A stretch of 64,000 bases of DNA from CAG-873 sp910578365 (GTDB lineage Bacteria; Bacteroidota; Bacteroidia; Bacteroidales; Muribaculaceae): positions 744,001 through 808,000 of the forward strand of contig OX620685.1 in NCBI GenBank assembly GCA_951635545.1. The letters run 5' to 3'. The notes under the pieces are model-generated. The model did not search any database and had not been told where the DNA came from. It worked only from the letters and a program-made list of their open reading frames with translations. The position numbers and the translations under genes were made by a program. Below, piece after piece: positions 55,618-64,000 of this stretch (position 1 is its first letter; each line of letters begins with the position of its first letter).

Positions 55618-56847
55618 TCACGTTCCCAGCAGTACGGATGATATGCCGGCCTGCGACACCAGGTAGTTCCATGTGGAGATGTTCATGCCGAACGTGAGCG
55701 ACTCCACTCCGGCCATTTTTCCTACAGCGTCAAGCCAGGTCGAAACCTGATATTTCAGGGGCTTGTCAAGATTCACCTGTGACGTGTTTTTCAGCGGAAA
55801 CAGGAAGTCGGGCCGCCGGTTATCATACTTTTTCAGAATAGCCGCGGCCTCAGGGTCAAGGCTCAGGGTTATTTCCTTGCCGGTGCCGCGCCGGCGGTAC
55901 GTAAGCTCGTTGTCGCGGAGGTTTTCCGGACGCAGGTTGATGATGTCCGTCTGTTCCATTCCACGGCAGTAAAATCCGAACATGAACATATCACGGGCGA
56001 GGTCGAGCTTGGGTGAGTCGGATAAATCCAGATTGGCAATCTTCAGTATCGACTCGCGGCTGAGATGAGCCGCCTCATTGTCAGCCCTGTCAAACCGGGC
56101 TTTTGTGTTCACATTCCGGAACAGGTCAGAAGCTGCATCAATGATGCCCTCCTTTACGGCATAGTTTATTGCAGTGCGGAGGGTGCGCAGGTAGAACGAC
56201 CGGGTGCTGTCGGCGACACCGGTATCCTTGAGCCATCCGGCATATCCCTCAATGATATTGCGGTCAATATCGGCCAGCGGTAAATTCTTATCGTTCAAAA
56301 AGCGGTTTAGGCTTAGCCTCGTGCTCATGTATGAATTAGACGAGCTTTCCCTGCCCTCGGACAGCATCTTAAGCGACATGGCGTGAAGGAATCCCGACAA
56401 AGACTCTGTTTCCGTGTCGGCTTCTTCACAAATTTTGAATCGGCGGAACCGCTTGTTGTATCTGAAAAACGGAATAAGCTCCTTCTTTAATGTTGCAACC
56501 TCCGAGTCCCAGACAAAATCTTCGCTGACGCCGGTCCTGAACTCGTTGCTCCCGATTACCTCTCTGAGCCGTTCGCATACATCATCGATTGTAAATTCCG
56601 AGCTGCTTTTACGGAATTTTTCGATAATCAGGTAGGTGTTGTAGACGAATGGAAGCACATCCGCCCGCAAATCCTTAATACCGACACCCGCAGGCACAGA
56701 AATATCGGTACTGACAGTTCTGAACAGCATCTGCACAGAGCCGTCCATCCCCGGAGTCCTCTCAATCACCTTGACATACACCTTCCCCGGCTTATCAGGC
56801 TCCCGCCGACTCCGCGTCTGCTGTATGTTCAATGAAATCAGGTACAT
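55618..56847 (-). CDS. Recombinase-like protein lacking the C-terminal catalytic part
   Basis: 409 aa. It has an arm-type N-terminal region, a SAM-like domain (KNLPLADIDRNIIEGYAGWL) and the first arginine position in GFYCRGMEQTDIINL. Where HxxR...H...Y is expected it reads LTFGMNISTWNYLVSQAGIS and ends VLLGT, with no catalytic histidine/arginine pair or tyrosine. Tyrosine-recombinase-like genes often open Bacteroidales capsule loci. This one may act as a DNA-binding regulator rather than an enzyme. Confidence 0.75.
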   Translation of the reverse strand: MYLISLNIQQTRSRREPDKPGKVYVKVIERTPGMDGSVQMLFRTVSTDISVPAGVGIKDLRADVLPFVYNTYLIIEKFRKSSSEFTIDDVCERLREVIGSNEFRTGVSEDFVWDSEVATLKKELIPFFRYNKRFRRFKICEEADTETESLSGFLHAMSLKMLSEGRESSSNSYMSTRLSLNRFLNDKNLPLADIDRNIIEGYAGWLKDTGVADSTRSFYLRTLRTAINYAVKEGIIDAASDLFRNVNTKARFDRADNEAAHLSRESILKIANLDLSDSPKLDLARDMFMFGFYCRGMEQTDIINLRPENLRDNELTYRRRGTGKEITLSLDPEAAAILKKYDNRRPDFLFPLKNTSQVNLDKPLKYQVSTWLDAVGKMAGVESLTFGMNISTWNYLVSQAGISSVLLGT

Positions 56848-56938
56848 GGATTATATCGAGGTATCTATACCCAATATTTTGGGGCCTGATATATGCGCCA
56901 GACAAAGCAATATCCGTTCTTTTCTCATATCTATCCGG

Positions 56939-57550
56939 CTATATTATTTCGTTATCATATTTCATCCTCTTGCCAAGAACGGTGCAGAAAATCATTTGAA
57001 TGTCTTTTATAAAAGAATAATGATGAAGGTAGTATCTGTTAATTCTTACCTTGTCCGGGAATACCACTTCATCATTATACGTTTGAGGATCTGATTGTTT
57101 TGCAAGCAGCTCTTCCTCATCGCGATATTTTAGCGACGCGGGGCCTGTTATGCCCGGGCGGAGCTTCAATACCTCGCGGTCATCCCCTTTTAGTTGGTCG
57201 GCGTAGCCCGGCACATCGGGACGCGGGCCGACTAAGGACATGTCACCTATGAGAACATTCCACAGTTCGGGCAGTTCGTCCAGCTTGTAGCGGCGGAGCT
57301 TTGCACCGAGCGGTGTTATGCGACTTTCGCCGGCAACTGATACTGACGACCCACTGTGGCCGACCGTCATGCTTCGGAACTTGTACATTGTGAAAAGTTT
57401 TCCGTTGCGGCCTACACGTTTCTGAGCAAAAATCACCGGACCACCCGGCATCTTTATTTTTATCATACTGGCAACAACGGCGAGTACCGGCCACAGAATA
57501 AGCAGCCCCACAAGTGCCATAAGCCTATCGAAAAGAAATTTAAGTGCCAT
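56939..57550 (-). CDS. Initiating sugar-phosphate transferase (bacterial sugar transferase family)
   Basis: 203 aa. A single N-terminal membrane helix (ALVGLLILWPVLAVVASMIK), then the conserved core: FAQKRVGRNGKLFTMYKFRS, LRRYKLDELPELWNVLIGDM and SLVGPRPDVPGY. It transfers a sugar-1-phosphate to undecaprenyl phosphate at the inner membrane, the first step of repeat-unit assembly (PglC/WbaP-type fold, short form). The ATG directly follows the stop of the ATP-grasp gene. Confidence 0.92.
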   Translation of the reverse strand: MALKFLFDRLMALVGLLILWPVLAVVASMIKIKMPGGPVIFAQKRVGRNGKLFTMYKFRSMTVGHSGSSVSVAGESRITPLGAKLRRYKLDELPELWNVLIGDMSLVGPRPDVPGYADQLKGDDREVLKLRPGITGPASLKYRDEEELLAKQSDPQTYNDEVVFPDKVRINRYYLHHYSFIKDIQMIFCTVLGKRMKYDNEII

Positions 57551-58690
57551 TTAGGGGTTCAGCTTTCTGTTTTTAATTAGTTTTGAGAGGTAGTATGCCA
57601 TTTCGCCGAGGATGGCTTTTTTATCGTCCTTGCGGAAATCATCGAAGGCGTCGAAGCCTGAAAATTTCGCGACCTTCCGCATCTCATCCTTTTTGAATTT
57701 GAACGAAGCCATACGTTCCACCAGCGTTATCACATCGCCAAGAATCCACTTAGTCTTTGTGCCGATTCTTACGGAGGGAGTTTCGCATTTGCCCCCGGTC
57801 GCCAAGGTATAAAGCATATATGGAATATCGAAACCTGCTGCAATCGGAGTGGCAAGGCCGCCTGTAAAGCGGGCATTCATTTCGATAAATCCGACACGGC
57901 CTGTAGTTTCATCATAGCGGAAATCCAAACCGCATACACCATTATAGTCGACAGAATCAAGGAACCTTTTGGCATACTCGACAAGCTGCGGCATTGATAT
58001 AATTTCGCGCTGGGTAGTCGTGCCGCCTCCGTCGGTCTTTGTTACAAGTGCCCGATACACCGAGGCTTGAAAGAAGCCGCCCCACCGCAGACAGTCGACG
58101 CATACATCATAACCCCGAAGCCACTCCTCAATCAGCACCTCAGTTCCTTCATACCTGGAACAAAGCGATTCGAGTTCGGCCCTATCCTTAGGGAAAAATA
58201 CGCCCTTTGCAGAATTGCCTATTGCGGTTTTGAAAACAACCGGAAAGTAGGTGACTTCGGCAGCATGGCTGTAAGTCGCCGGCACCGGCACACCGGCTTT
58301 TGCGGCAAGTTCAGTAGCCGTTTTTTTGTTTGACAGCCGCAGGAGCTTGTCCTCAGATTCGATGGGTATTATCAAGTCTTTTGGAAATCTTCGGCGGTGG
58401 CGTGCAATAACAATACCTTCGTCGTGTGTCGGCATCAGCACTTTAGGCTTCAGCTGCTCAATTTTCCGGAGTAGGGTTGAAATAAACTCCTCCTCATGTA
58501 TGAACGGGTCGGGATAGACAAAGCTACCGGCGCAGAAGCGCGACATGCTGCAAATATTATGCCGCGAAGTATCTGCTGCCCACACTTTCAGCCCCTTGTC
58601 GGCGAGGCTTCGCAGGATATTGTAGCCAACCCTGTTCCAGCAATATGTGACTATAACATCACAAGAAGTCTGATTTGTTTTGGTGCTCAT
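57551..58690 (-). CDS. ATP-grasp enzyme of the polysaccharide locus
   Basis: 379 aa. N-terminal Rossmann-like pre-ATP-grasp domain, then ATP-grasp motifs: PVVFKTAIGNSAKGVFFPKD (glycine-rich loop), EVLIEEWLRGYDVCVDCL and GFIEMNARFTGGLATPIAAG (metal-binding E and N). It joins a carboxylate to an amine with ATP; in capsule loci it likely attaches an amino acid or similar group to a sugar. The substrate cannot be read from sequence. Confidence 0.85.
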   Translation of the reverse strand: MSTKTNQTSCDVIVTYCWNRVGYNILRSLADKGLKVWAADTSRHNICSMSRFCAGSFVYPDPFIHEEEFISTLLRKIEQLKPKVLMPTHDEGIVIARHRRRFPKDLIIPIESEDKLLRLSNKKTATELAAKAGVPVPATYSHAAEVTYFPVVFKTAIGNSAKGVFFPKDRAELESLCSRYEGTEVLIEEWLRGYDVCVDCLRWGGFFQASVYRALVTKTDGGGTTTQREIISMPQLVEYAKRFLDSVDYNGVCGLDFRYDETTGRVGFIEMNARFTGGLATPIAAGFDIPYMLYTLATGGKCETPSVRIGTKTKWILGDVITLVERMASFKFKKDEMRKVAKFSGFDAFDDFRKDDKKAILGEMAYYLSKLIKNRKLNP

Positions 58691-58712
58691 CGATATTGTT
58701 GTTATTACATCA

Positions 58713-58970
58713 TCACAGCGTGAAACGGTAGCTGAGATGTTCTACTGCTCCAAGCTGGTACTTATATTTTTCATCTCCCTGCGATAGAGCGAGGGTGCGA
58801 ATCTTAGTGTTTGCTTGCAGGTGTTTTATAGTTTCCACCACCAATAGCATTCCCAGCGAGTATCGTTGGTACTCCTTATCAATCGACAGGCGCGGCACAA
58901 TGAGGCTGTCTTCGCTAAAGAGTCCGGAAAGAAAGGCGGCAGGCTTGCCCAATCTTTGCAAATGCGATTG
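58713..58970 (-). pseudogene. GNAT/FemAB-like acyltransferase, C-terminal remnant
   Basis: Open from just after a stop near 58979 with no ATG. It reads LQRLGKPAAFLSGLFSEDSL, then RLSIDKEYQRYSLGMLLVVE and KYQLGAVEHLSYRF, which is the acetyl-CoA-binding half of a CelD/BioF2-type GNAT. The N-terminal half is absent; an alternate frame in 58826-59011 carries only a short methionine-started shadow. Probably a decayed sugar or sugar-amine acyltransferase gene. Confidence 0.6.
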
Positions 58971-59014
58971 TAGCTTGTTGTTGTTTCAATCTCAAGCTGC
59001 ATGATTTTCAAATG

Positions 59015-60154
59015 CTATGATAAAATCTCTTTGTAAAAGTCGTACAGGCAGCGACGTACATAACCCTGCTCATAGCGCGAAGCTATCATCTGACGTGCGT
59101 TGGCGTCAAGTTGTGGCCGCCAGTCCGGGTCATTAATCATGCGTTTCATAGCCTGATACAGCGCATCCGAATCGCGAGGAGGCACAATTGTGCCGTTCTT
59201 GCCCTCCACGATTATTTCGTTGGCGCCGTTGATGTCGGTGACGATTTGCGGCAGGCCCATGGCTCCGGCTTCGATGACGACGTTGGGGAAGCCTTCGCGG
59301 TAGCTGGCAAGCACGTGGCAGTCGGCGGCGATGAGCCATGGACGCACATCTGCCTGATTGCCAACGGCCTCAATGGCAGGGTTCGATTCTATTTCCGAGA
59401 GGGTGGCGGAGCTGAGAGGATCGAGTTCTTTTTCCTGCGGGCCCACAAGGATGAGGCGTGTAGCGGGCAGCTCGCGGTTAAGGCGGCTGAAGGCAGCTAC
59501 AAGCTCGTTGATGCCCTTGTCGCCTACGAGGCGACCTATGGCAATGAAAGTGAACACCTCCGGCTTACGGAGCTTCGCGGCTTCGGCCTGGACTTCGGAC
59601 AATGTAGGGTCGAAGCGGTCAAGGTCGATGCCACGGCAGTTGCCGTAGCCGAGCACCTTGATTGGCTTGCGGGTGATACCATTGTCGAGAAGGTCAAGCT
59701 TCACACCCTCCCCCTCGGGCAGCACGTGGGTTGCACAGGCGCAGGTAAGCCGGTCGGTGGCCATAAGTATGCGGCGCTTAAGCCCCGTAGCGGTGGGAAA
59801 CACCAGCCCGGTAAACATGTGTACCCTGACCGGCACACGTGTAATCCAGGCTGCCAACATGCACAGCAAGCCTGCCTTGGGCGTCATGGAGTGCACCATG
59901 TCGGGCCGCTCACGCCGAAATACCCGGACGAGCCGCCAAAGGCTGCGCAAGTCGCGTAGCGGCGAGATATGCCTCTCCATCGGCACCTCGAGTCGTTTGA
60001 CTGCATCGCCGTACTTGTCAAGCATCGCCCATTCCTCCCCCGGTGACGAAAGCACACCTACCTCATACTCCTTGGTCAGGTCGGGAATCATCCCAACCAC
60101 AAACCCAATAGACTGCGGCACCGTGCAAGCGCGGAGAATCTTTTTTCTGTTCAT
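59015..60154 (-). CDS. GT4-family glycosyltransferase
   Basis: 379 aa from the ATG at 60154, whose ATGA overlaps the stop of the upstream gene; a start four codons earlier is less likely. GT-B fold: N-terminal HSMTPKAGLLCMLAAWITRV, C-terminal FIAIGRLVGDKGINELVAAF and the nucleotide-sugar signature SYREGFPNVVIEAGAMGLPQ. A retaining glycosyltransferase adding one sugar to the lipid-linked repeat unit on the cytoplasmic face. Confidence 0.92.
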   Translation of the reverse strand: MNRKKILRACTVPQSIGFVVGMIPDLTKEYEVGVLSSPGEEWAMLDKYGDAVKRLEVPMERHISPLRDLRSLWRLVRVFRRERPDMVHSMTPKAGLLCMLAAWITRVPVRVHMFTGLVFPTATGLKRRILMATDRLTCACATHVLPEGEGVKLDLLDNGITRKPIKVLGYGNCRGIDLDRFDPTLSEVQAEAAKLRKPEVFTFIAIGRLVGDKGINELVAAFSRLNRELPATRLILVGPQEKELDPLSSATLSEIESNPAIEAVGNQADVRPWLIAADCHVLASYREGFPNVVIEAGAMGLPQIVTDINGANEIIVEGKNGTIVPPRDSDALYQAMKRMINDPDWRPQLDANARQMIASRYEQGYVRRCLYDFYKEILS

Positions 60155-61140
60155 TTGGAAATACAATTTTTGAGTTTGAACATCAGTATAAAAAGCGGTG
60201 CAAGGCCATAGCGAACCATATTAAAACGTATGCGTCCTTTCGAGGAGAATGCGTATCTATCGAGTTCGGAGGCAATGTATTTACTTTCGGGAAAAGTCTT
60301 TTTGAATCGGTGGTAGTTGGCGAACGAGTCTGTTATAAGGTTGATTCGGGCGAGGTACTTAAATGCGTTCACAGTCTTACTGTAACGTTCGGCATCGGGC
60401 TTTGTGGAGAAAAAGTCGGATAGATTGCTAGCGACACCAGCCATCTGTTCGATCTGCTTTATGCCGTAGCCAGAGGTCATAGCATTGACATTGGTGCGAT
60501 TATAGTGGTATAGCGGGCCGCCGTGAATCTGAGCAACCTTGTCGGCATAATAGAAGAGTCTTGCAAATAATCCATTGTCCTCCCACATGTTCAGTCCGAT
60601 CCATGGAAGCACATCGTGGTCGGTATACAAAGAACGGCGTACAAGTTTGTTGTGACAGAACATTCCAACGGTGTTCTTATACCAATTCTCCATGATATCT
60701 TTGCCATTTGTTAACAAATCATCAGTTGGTTTTGGCACTTGATAGCCACTATACTCCATCACTTCATCGCAAACCACTATGTCGGCATCTGTCCGGATGG
60801 CTTCGTCATAGAGCATTTTATATAGGCCTGTATCGACCCAATCGTCGCCGTCGCAGTGGATAATATAGTCACCGGTGGCCTCAATTATCCCCTGCCGTCG
60901 AACGGCGGCTTGGCCTCCGTTCGACGGCATTTTAATAATTCGCGTTTGCGCGACTCTATGAGGATAGTCGGCAAGAGTTCTCTTGATTATTTCAACGGAA
61001 TCATCCGGTGAACAGTCATCTACAAACAGAATCTCAAAACTTTCGAGCGACTGCTCGAACAAACTCCGAGCGCATCTTTCGATATAAGGCGCAACGTTAT
61101 ATACCGGAACTATAACGGTTACGGCAGAATACGATTCCAT
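60151..61140 (-). CDS. GT2-family glycosyltransferase
   Basis: 329 aa from the ATG at 61140, one base past the stop of the preceding gene; an apparent TTG start at 61152 is internal to that gene. GT-A fold: VTVIVPVYNVAPYIERC, then ILFVDDCSPDDS and the metal-binding CDGDDWVDTG near residue 100. C-terminal helical region with a hydrophobic end. Inverting glycosyltransferase. Confidence 0.9.
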   Translation of the reverse strand: MESYSAVTVIVPVYNVAPYIERCARSLFEQSLESFEILFVDDCSPDDSVEIIKRTLADYPHRVAQTRIIKMPSNGGQAAVRRQGIIEATGDYIIHCDGDDWVDTGLYKMLYDEAIRTDADIVVCDEVMEYSGYQVPKPTDDLLTNGKDIMENWYKNTVGMFCHNKLVRRSLYTDHDVLPWIGLNMWEDNGLFARLFYYADKVAQIHGGPLYHYNRTNVNAMTSGYGIKQIEQMAGVASNLSDFFSTKPDAERYSKTVNAFKYLARINLITDSFANYHRFKKTFPESKYIASELDRYAFSSKGRIRFNMVRYGLAPLFILMFKLKNCISK

Positions 61141-61141
61141 A

Positions 61142-61936
61142 TTATCTGACAAGTTTCCATTTCTTTGCCAACCTCACCACATTGCCCGGCACAAAGGCCT
61201 TCAAAAGACCTGGCAATCCTGACAAGTATGGCATTGGGAGTCCTAGACCTTTCTTTACCTCAATGGTAATAAGGTAAGTACGCCACCTGTCTGAGGCTTT
61301 TCTTCTACTAAAGGCATTGCGGTCATTTCTCATTTTATATAGGGGTTCCGATAGATTGTATCCCTTGTATCCGTCCCGATAAAATTTAAACCACAGATAA
61401 TAATCCTCAATCCGCTCAACGCTCGGTTCTGCCGTATATCGCCCAATAGATTCCAATACAGAGTGACGCATCAAGACTGGTGCATGACAAAATGGTGATC
61501 CATTAAATGCCGACAATGGTGGTTCGCCAGACGCTTTACCTTGTCGATAGTCACCCGTTTCGTCAAAATAAATCATCGGACAGCTGACCAAAGCGTATTC
61601 GGGATGATTATCAAGGAACTCAATCTCCTTTTCAAAGCGGGCGGGCAACGATATGTCATCTCCATCCATGCGGGCTACATACTCAGTATCAACATATTCA
61701 AGACAATGATTTAGAGTTGCTGCCAGTTTCATATTCCGCTCATTCCTTATGAGTAAGAATTTGCCGGGGTATTTGTCCACATAACCTTGCGCAACCTCAA
61801 TGGTGTTGTCTGACGAACCGTCATCACACATTATCACTTTGAAATCCTGATAGGTCTGGGCAAGGAGCGAGTCGAGTGCTTCGGCCAAAGTAGGGGCACA
61901 ATTGTATATGCCCATGATTACTGAAATACGGACCAT
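61142..61936 (-). CDS. GT2-family glycosyltransferase
   Basis: 264 aa. Motifs: ISVIMGIYNCAPTLAEALDS, VIMCDDGSSDNT, and the DxD in YVARMDGDDISLPARFEKEI, followed by SPFCHAPVLMRHSVL in the acceptor region. Typical short GT-A glycosyltransferase. Its start lies one base from the stop of the polymerase gene. Confidence 0.92.
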   Translation of the reverse strand: MVRISVIMGIYNCAPTLAEALDSLLAQTYQDFKVIMCDDGSSDNTIEVAQGYVDKYPGKFLLIRNERNMKLAATLNHCLEYVDTEYVARMDGDDISLPARFEKEIEFLDNHPEYALVSCPMIYFDETGDYRQGKASGEPPLSAFNGSPFCHAPVLMRHSVLESIGRYTAEPSVERIEDYYLWFKFYRDGYKGYNLSEPLYKMRNDRNAFSRRKASDRWRTYLITIEVKKGLGLPMPYLSGLPGLLKAFVPGNVVRLAKKWKLVR

Positions 61937-61937
61937 T

Positions 61938-63044
61938 TTAGAAGATTAAATTGAATATTACGCCACCTAAGAGAAACAAACCACATACCATGCCTTGATT
62001 TTTGAAAACAGGTATCTTTAACAATGGATACGCAACGACTACCGGCATAAGAAACCAAGATAGATAAGCGAATCTATTGGAGTTGGCTGTAGAATTAATT
62101 AAACACCAAAATGAATTTGCAATTATATATGTGTTTAGCAAGAAACAATAAGTAGCCTCCCTTGATATATTTTTCTTCAAAGTATATAATCCCAATAAAA
62201 TGGGTACACTTGAATAAAGGATGAAATCCCATCTGAAACCAGTCCTTGAGAAATAACGTTCATCAGGGGTACTTATAATATAAGAAGCTCTATCATCAGA
62301 GATAAAAGAAGCGACTAACGATTTAACCGTTTCACCAGCAATAAGCGACAAGCATATACAAATTACCCATATTATTACATATGTCTTTGTGTTTTTATAA
62401 TATAGAGCACATACTGCTGATGCGATTATTAAGAGGCAAGATTGGTGAATCGCAGTAGATAGGTACAATATGACTAAGCCAACCGCAATTTGCATGAATT
62501 TAATACGGTCTGCATGTTTGCTTAGATATAGCAAACCAAGCAGGGCAATAGATGTAGCCATCCCATTTCTAATACCATTAGCACCATATGCAAAAAAGGA
62601 AAAGGATGTTACAGCGAATATGATTGCAACTGAAAAATTATTAGGGAACCAACCTTTGATGGCTAAGGCCATACAACCCACATAAAAAGACGCAATAACC
62701 AAAAGCCATGTGCTGGCATCTGCAATATCAATACACAAATACTCAATGGCTGTAAACAACCATTCCGAAGAATCTTCACTGGGAATAGCTGGAAGCTCAC
62801 CACGTTGCACCATATTGAATATAAGGGTATATCCACCAGTATCCACATAAGCCCATAGTGGCCTTGAACCTAGCCATACAGTAATAAAGAAAACAAGTAC
62901 CCATCCAAATACAGAAACATTATTTCTGCGACTCAACAATACAGAATTAGTTTGCGCCATCATATAGAACCCGCCTATAATTCCAAGAAGTGAAGAGAAT
63001 ACAACCCAATGCTGGGCAAGATATGGGTCAGTAAACAAATTCAT
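61938..63044 (-). CDS. EpsG-family polysaccharide polymerase-like membrane protein
   Basis: 368 aa with about ten membrane helices. The early region LGSRPLWAYVDTGGYTLIFN followed by SSEWLFTAIEYLCI matches the EpsG pattern (charged loop with YxDTxxY and EPLF-like segment). It probably polymerises repeat units in the periplasm (Wzy-type role). The ATGA at 63041-63044 couples it to the upstream gene. Markedly AT-richer than the glycosyltransferases nearby, as usual for polymerases. Confidence 0.85.
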   Translation of the reverse strand: MNLFTDPYLAQHWVVFSSLLGIIGGFYMMAQTNSVLLSRRNNVSVFGWVLVFFITVWLGSRPLWAYVDTGGYTLIFNMVQRGELPAIPSEDSSEWLFTAIEYLCIDIADASTWLLVIASFYVGCMALAIKGWFPNNFSVAIIFAVTSFSFFAYGANGIRNGMATSIALLGLLYLSKHADRIKFMQIAVGLVILYLSTAIHQSCLLIIASAVCALYYKNTKTYVIIWVICICLSLIAGETVKSLVASFISDDRASYIISTPDERYFSRTGFRWDFILYSSVPILLGLYTLKKNISREATYCFLLNTYIIANSFWCLINSTANSNRFAYLSWFLMPVVVAYPLLKIPVFKNQGMVCGLFLLGGVIFNLIF

Positions 63045-63733
63045 ATATCTCTATGTATGCCTTTTAAGCGATGATATAATTGAGTTACCTTCTTCCAGAA
63101 GTTCGCACCCTCAATCCACGATACGGAATACCAATGAATGGCAACTGTGTCGCATGACATGTGCATGCGGCCATCTATATAATCATAGGGATAAAATACT
63201 TGGTATGGATATATTTTGCAGCCGTCAACTATTTGTTCTTTACCGTCCTGAACGAGTCCATGACATAGCAAAACGTTAGTATATCTTTCGACTACTGTGG
63301 TAAGATTGTAGGAACCATCAGCATTAAGAAAACTAATACTGTCATAAAGATTAAGAAATTCGGTGATTATAGGATCCTCCGCATGACAGCCAACTACCCC
63401 TGTCGCGACCCATTTTGAATCTTCAAATCCGGTAAAAGAATCGAGATGCAAAAATTTATCAAGGTTGTCAATTAATTCAAAATCAGTATCAAGATATATA
63501 CCGCCGTGAGAAACCAGAGCCTGTAAACGTGCCACATCGCTGACGAATGCCCACTTCTGAGCCTGATATGCTTCCCGAGTGTATTGCCTTGCATTTACAT
63601 CAAAGTTGGTTTCATTCCATTCCATGATTTCATAATCCGGACAAAACTTTTTCCACGATTCAATACATTTTATGACTCCTTTGGGTTTTGGATTCTTTCC
63701 AAACCAGCAGTAGTGTATTATTTTAGGTATCAT
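63041..63733 (-). CDS. DXD-type sugar transferase (capsular polysaccharide synthesis family)
   Basis: 230 aa. Starts MIPKIIHYCWFGKNPKPKGV, a hallmark of the Gly_transf_sug/OCH1-like family. Catalytic DxD in HGGIYLDTDFELIDNLD near residue 98, and a C-terminal HWYSVSW. Adds a hexose, acting at the cytoplasmic face. Full length. Confidence 0.9.
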   Translation of the reverse strand: MIPKIIHYCWFGKNPKPKGVIKCIESWKKFCPDYEIMEWNETNFDVNARQYTREAYQAQKWAFVSDVARLQALVSHGGIYLDTDFELIDNLDKFLHLDSFTGFEDSKWVATGVVGCHAEDPIITEFLNLYDSISFLNADGSYNLTTVVERYTNVLLCHGLVQDGKEQIVDGCKIYPYQVFYPYDYIDGRMHMSCDTVAIHWYSVSWIEGANFWKKVTQLYHRLKGIHRDI

Positions 63734-63744
63734 TTGATAGTGAC

Positions 63745-64000
63745 TTATTCGATATATCCAGGCAACATGTCCGAAAGGTCTGTTCTCATCTGTTTTTTCA
63801 TTTCATCAGACGGATTGTTGCGGAAAGAGTAAGAGGAATTATATATTGGACGATTGCTCATTAAATTTCGATGTTTTTGAATCAACTCTTCGGTGGAACA
63901 AATTATTCTAGCAGGCGAACCGACAACAACTGAACCTGAAGGGATAGATTTCGTAATGGTACTGTTGGCTCCTATAATCACATCGTCACCAATCATAACG
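63745..64000 (-). CDS. Hexapeptide-repeat acyltransferase, C-terminal part (runs off window)
   Basis: About 84 residues visible. IGDDVIIGANSTITKSIPSG and SVVVGSPARIICS are the last coils of a left-handed beta-helix, as in serine or sugar O-acetyltransferases. The tail carries a short helical extension ending PGYIE. The upstream part with the catalytic histidine lies outside the window. Probably acetylates a sugar of this polysaccharide. Confidence 0.85.
   Translation of the reverse strand, partial: VMIGDDVIIGANSTITKSIPSGSVVVGSPARIICSTEELIQKHRNLMSNRPIYNSSYSFRNNPSDEMKKQMRTDLSDMLPGYIE

Overview
The window reads as an accessory region of a gut Bacteroidales genome. Supporting signs are promoters of the TAnnTTTG type with an upstream TTTG, weak Shine-Dalgarno signals, PcfJ/PcfK-like mobile-element genes, Bacteroidota-type insertion sequences (ISAon1-like, IS982, IS4-like, IS21, IS3, IS5, IS630) and an EpsG/ATP-grasp surface polysaccharide locus. 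A family such as Muribaculaceae is possible, but I cannot fix it from sequence alone.

Layout. 1-8738 is a defence-like island: a tightly overlapping operon (end of an unknown gene, PLD-nuclease/SF2 helicase, 66-aa protein, DndD-like SMC ATPase, 129-aa protein), then a frameshifted membrane protein, an AlbA_2 (Schlafen-like) protein and an AbiTii protein. 8739-15059 is integration module 1: an elaborate repeat region, a four-winged-helix protein, a tyrosine integrase interrupted by an IS110/IS1111-type element, and three reverse-strand genes, one membrane-bound. 15460-28335 is an insertion-sequence graveyard: one IS21 element carries three independent insertions in its istB gene, and it separates a truncated sigma-54-activator-like gene from a truncated pcfJ/pcfK cluster. 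A nucleotidyltransferase-like gene is then split by an IS4-IS3-IS3 array. 28896-31677 is a second defence-like operon (RloA/AbiLi-type ATPase, RloB, HD protein). 32227-39096 is integration module 2, paralogous to module 1 in architecture (four-winged-helix protein split by IS982, intact integrase, AAA_14/DUF4143 ATPase, membrane protein). 39164-42836 is a pile of IS fragments. 43068-47484 is a small third element with its own XRE regulator, lipoprotein and integrase. 48841-50166 is a fourth integrase abutting a truncated TonB-dependent-receptor-like gene. I take this as the right edge of the accessory region.

50335-55245 is a decayed chromosomal operon (ECF sigma factor, anti-sigma-like protein, DUF6108-like exported protein, receptor). 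All four genes are broken, each by a different event. 55618-64000 is a reverse-strand surface polysaccharide cluster: a recombinase-like protein lacking its catalytic C-terminus, an initiating sugar transferase, an ATP-grasp enzyme, a GNAT remnant, three glycosyltransferases, an EpsG-like polymerase, a DXD sugar transferase and a hexapeptide acyltransferase that runs off the window.

For the nested elements I removed each insertion together with one copy of its target duplication and checked the reading frame. IstB, the module 1 integrase, the module 2 multi-HTH gene, the anti-sigma-like gene and the DUF6108-like gene all come back exactly in frame, so those IS boundaries are firm. The most unusual signal is in the two integration modules. 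Each has decamer iterons at exact 10-bp spacing (four in one, three plus a degenerate fourth in the other) just upstream of a gene whose protein carries four tandem winged-helix repeats.
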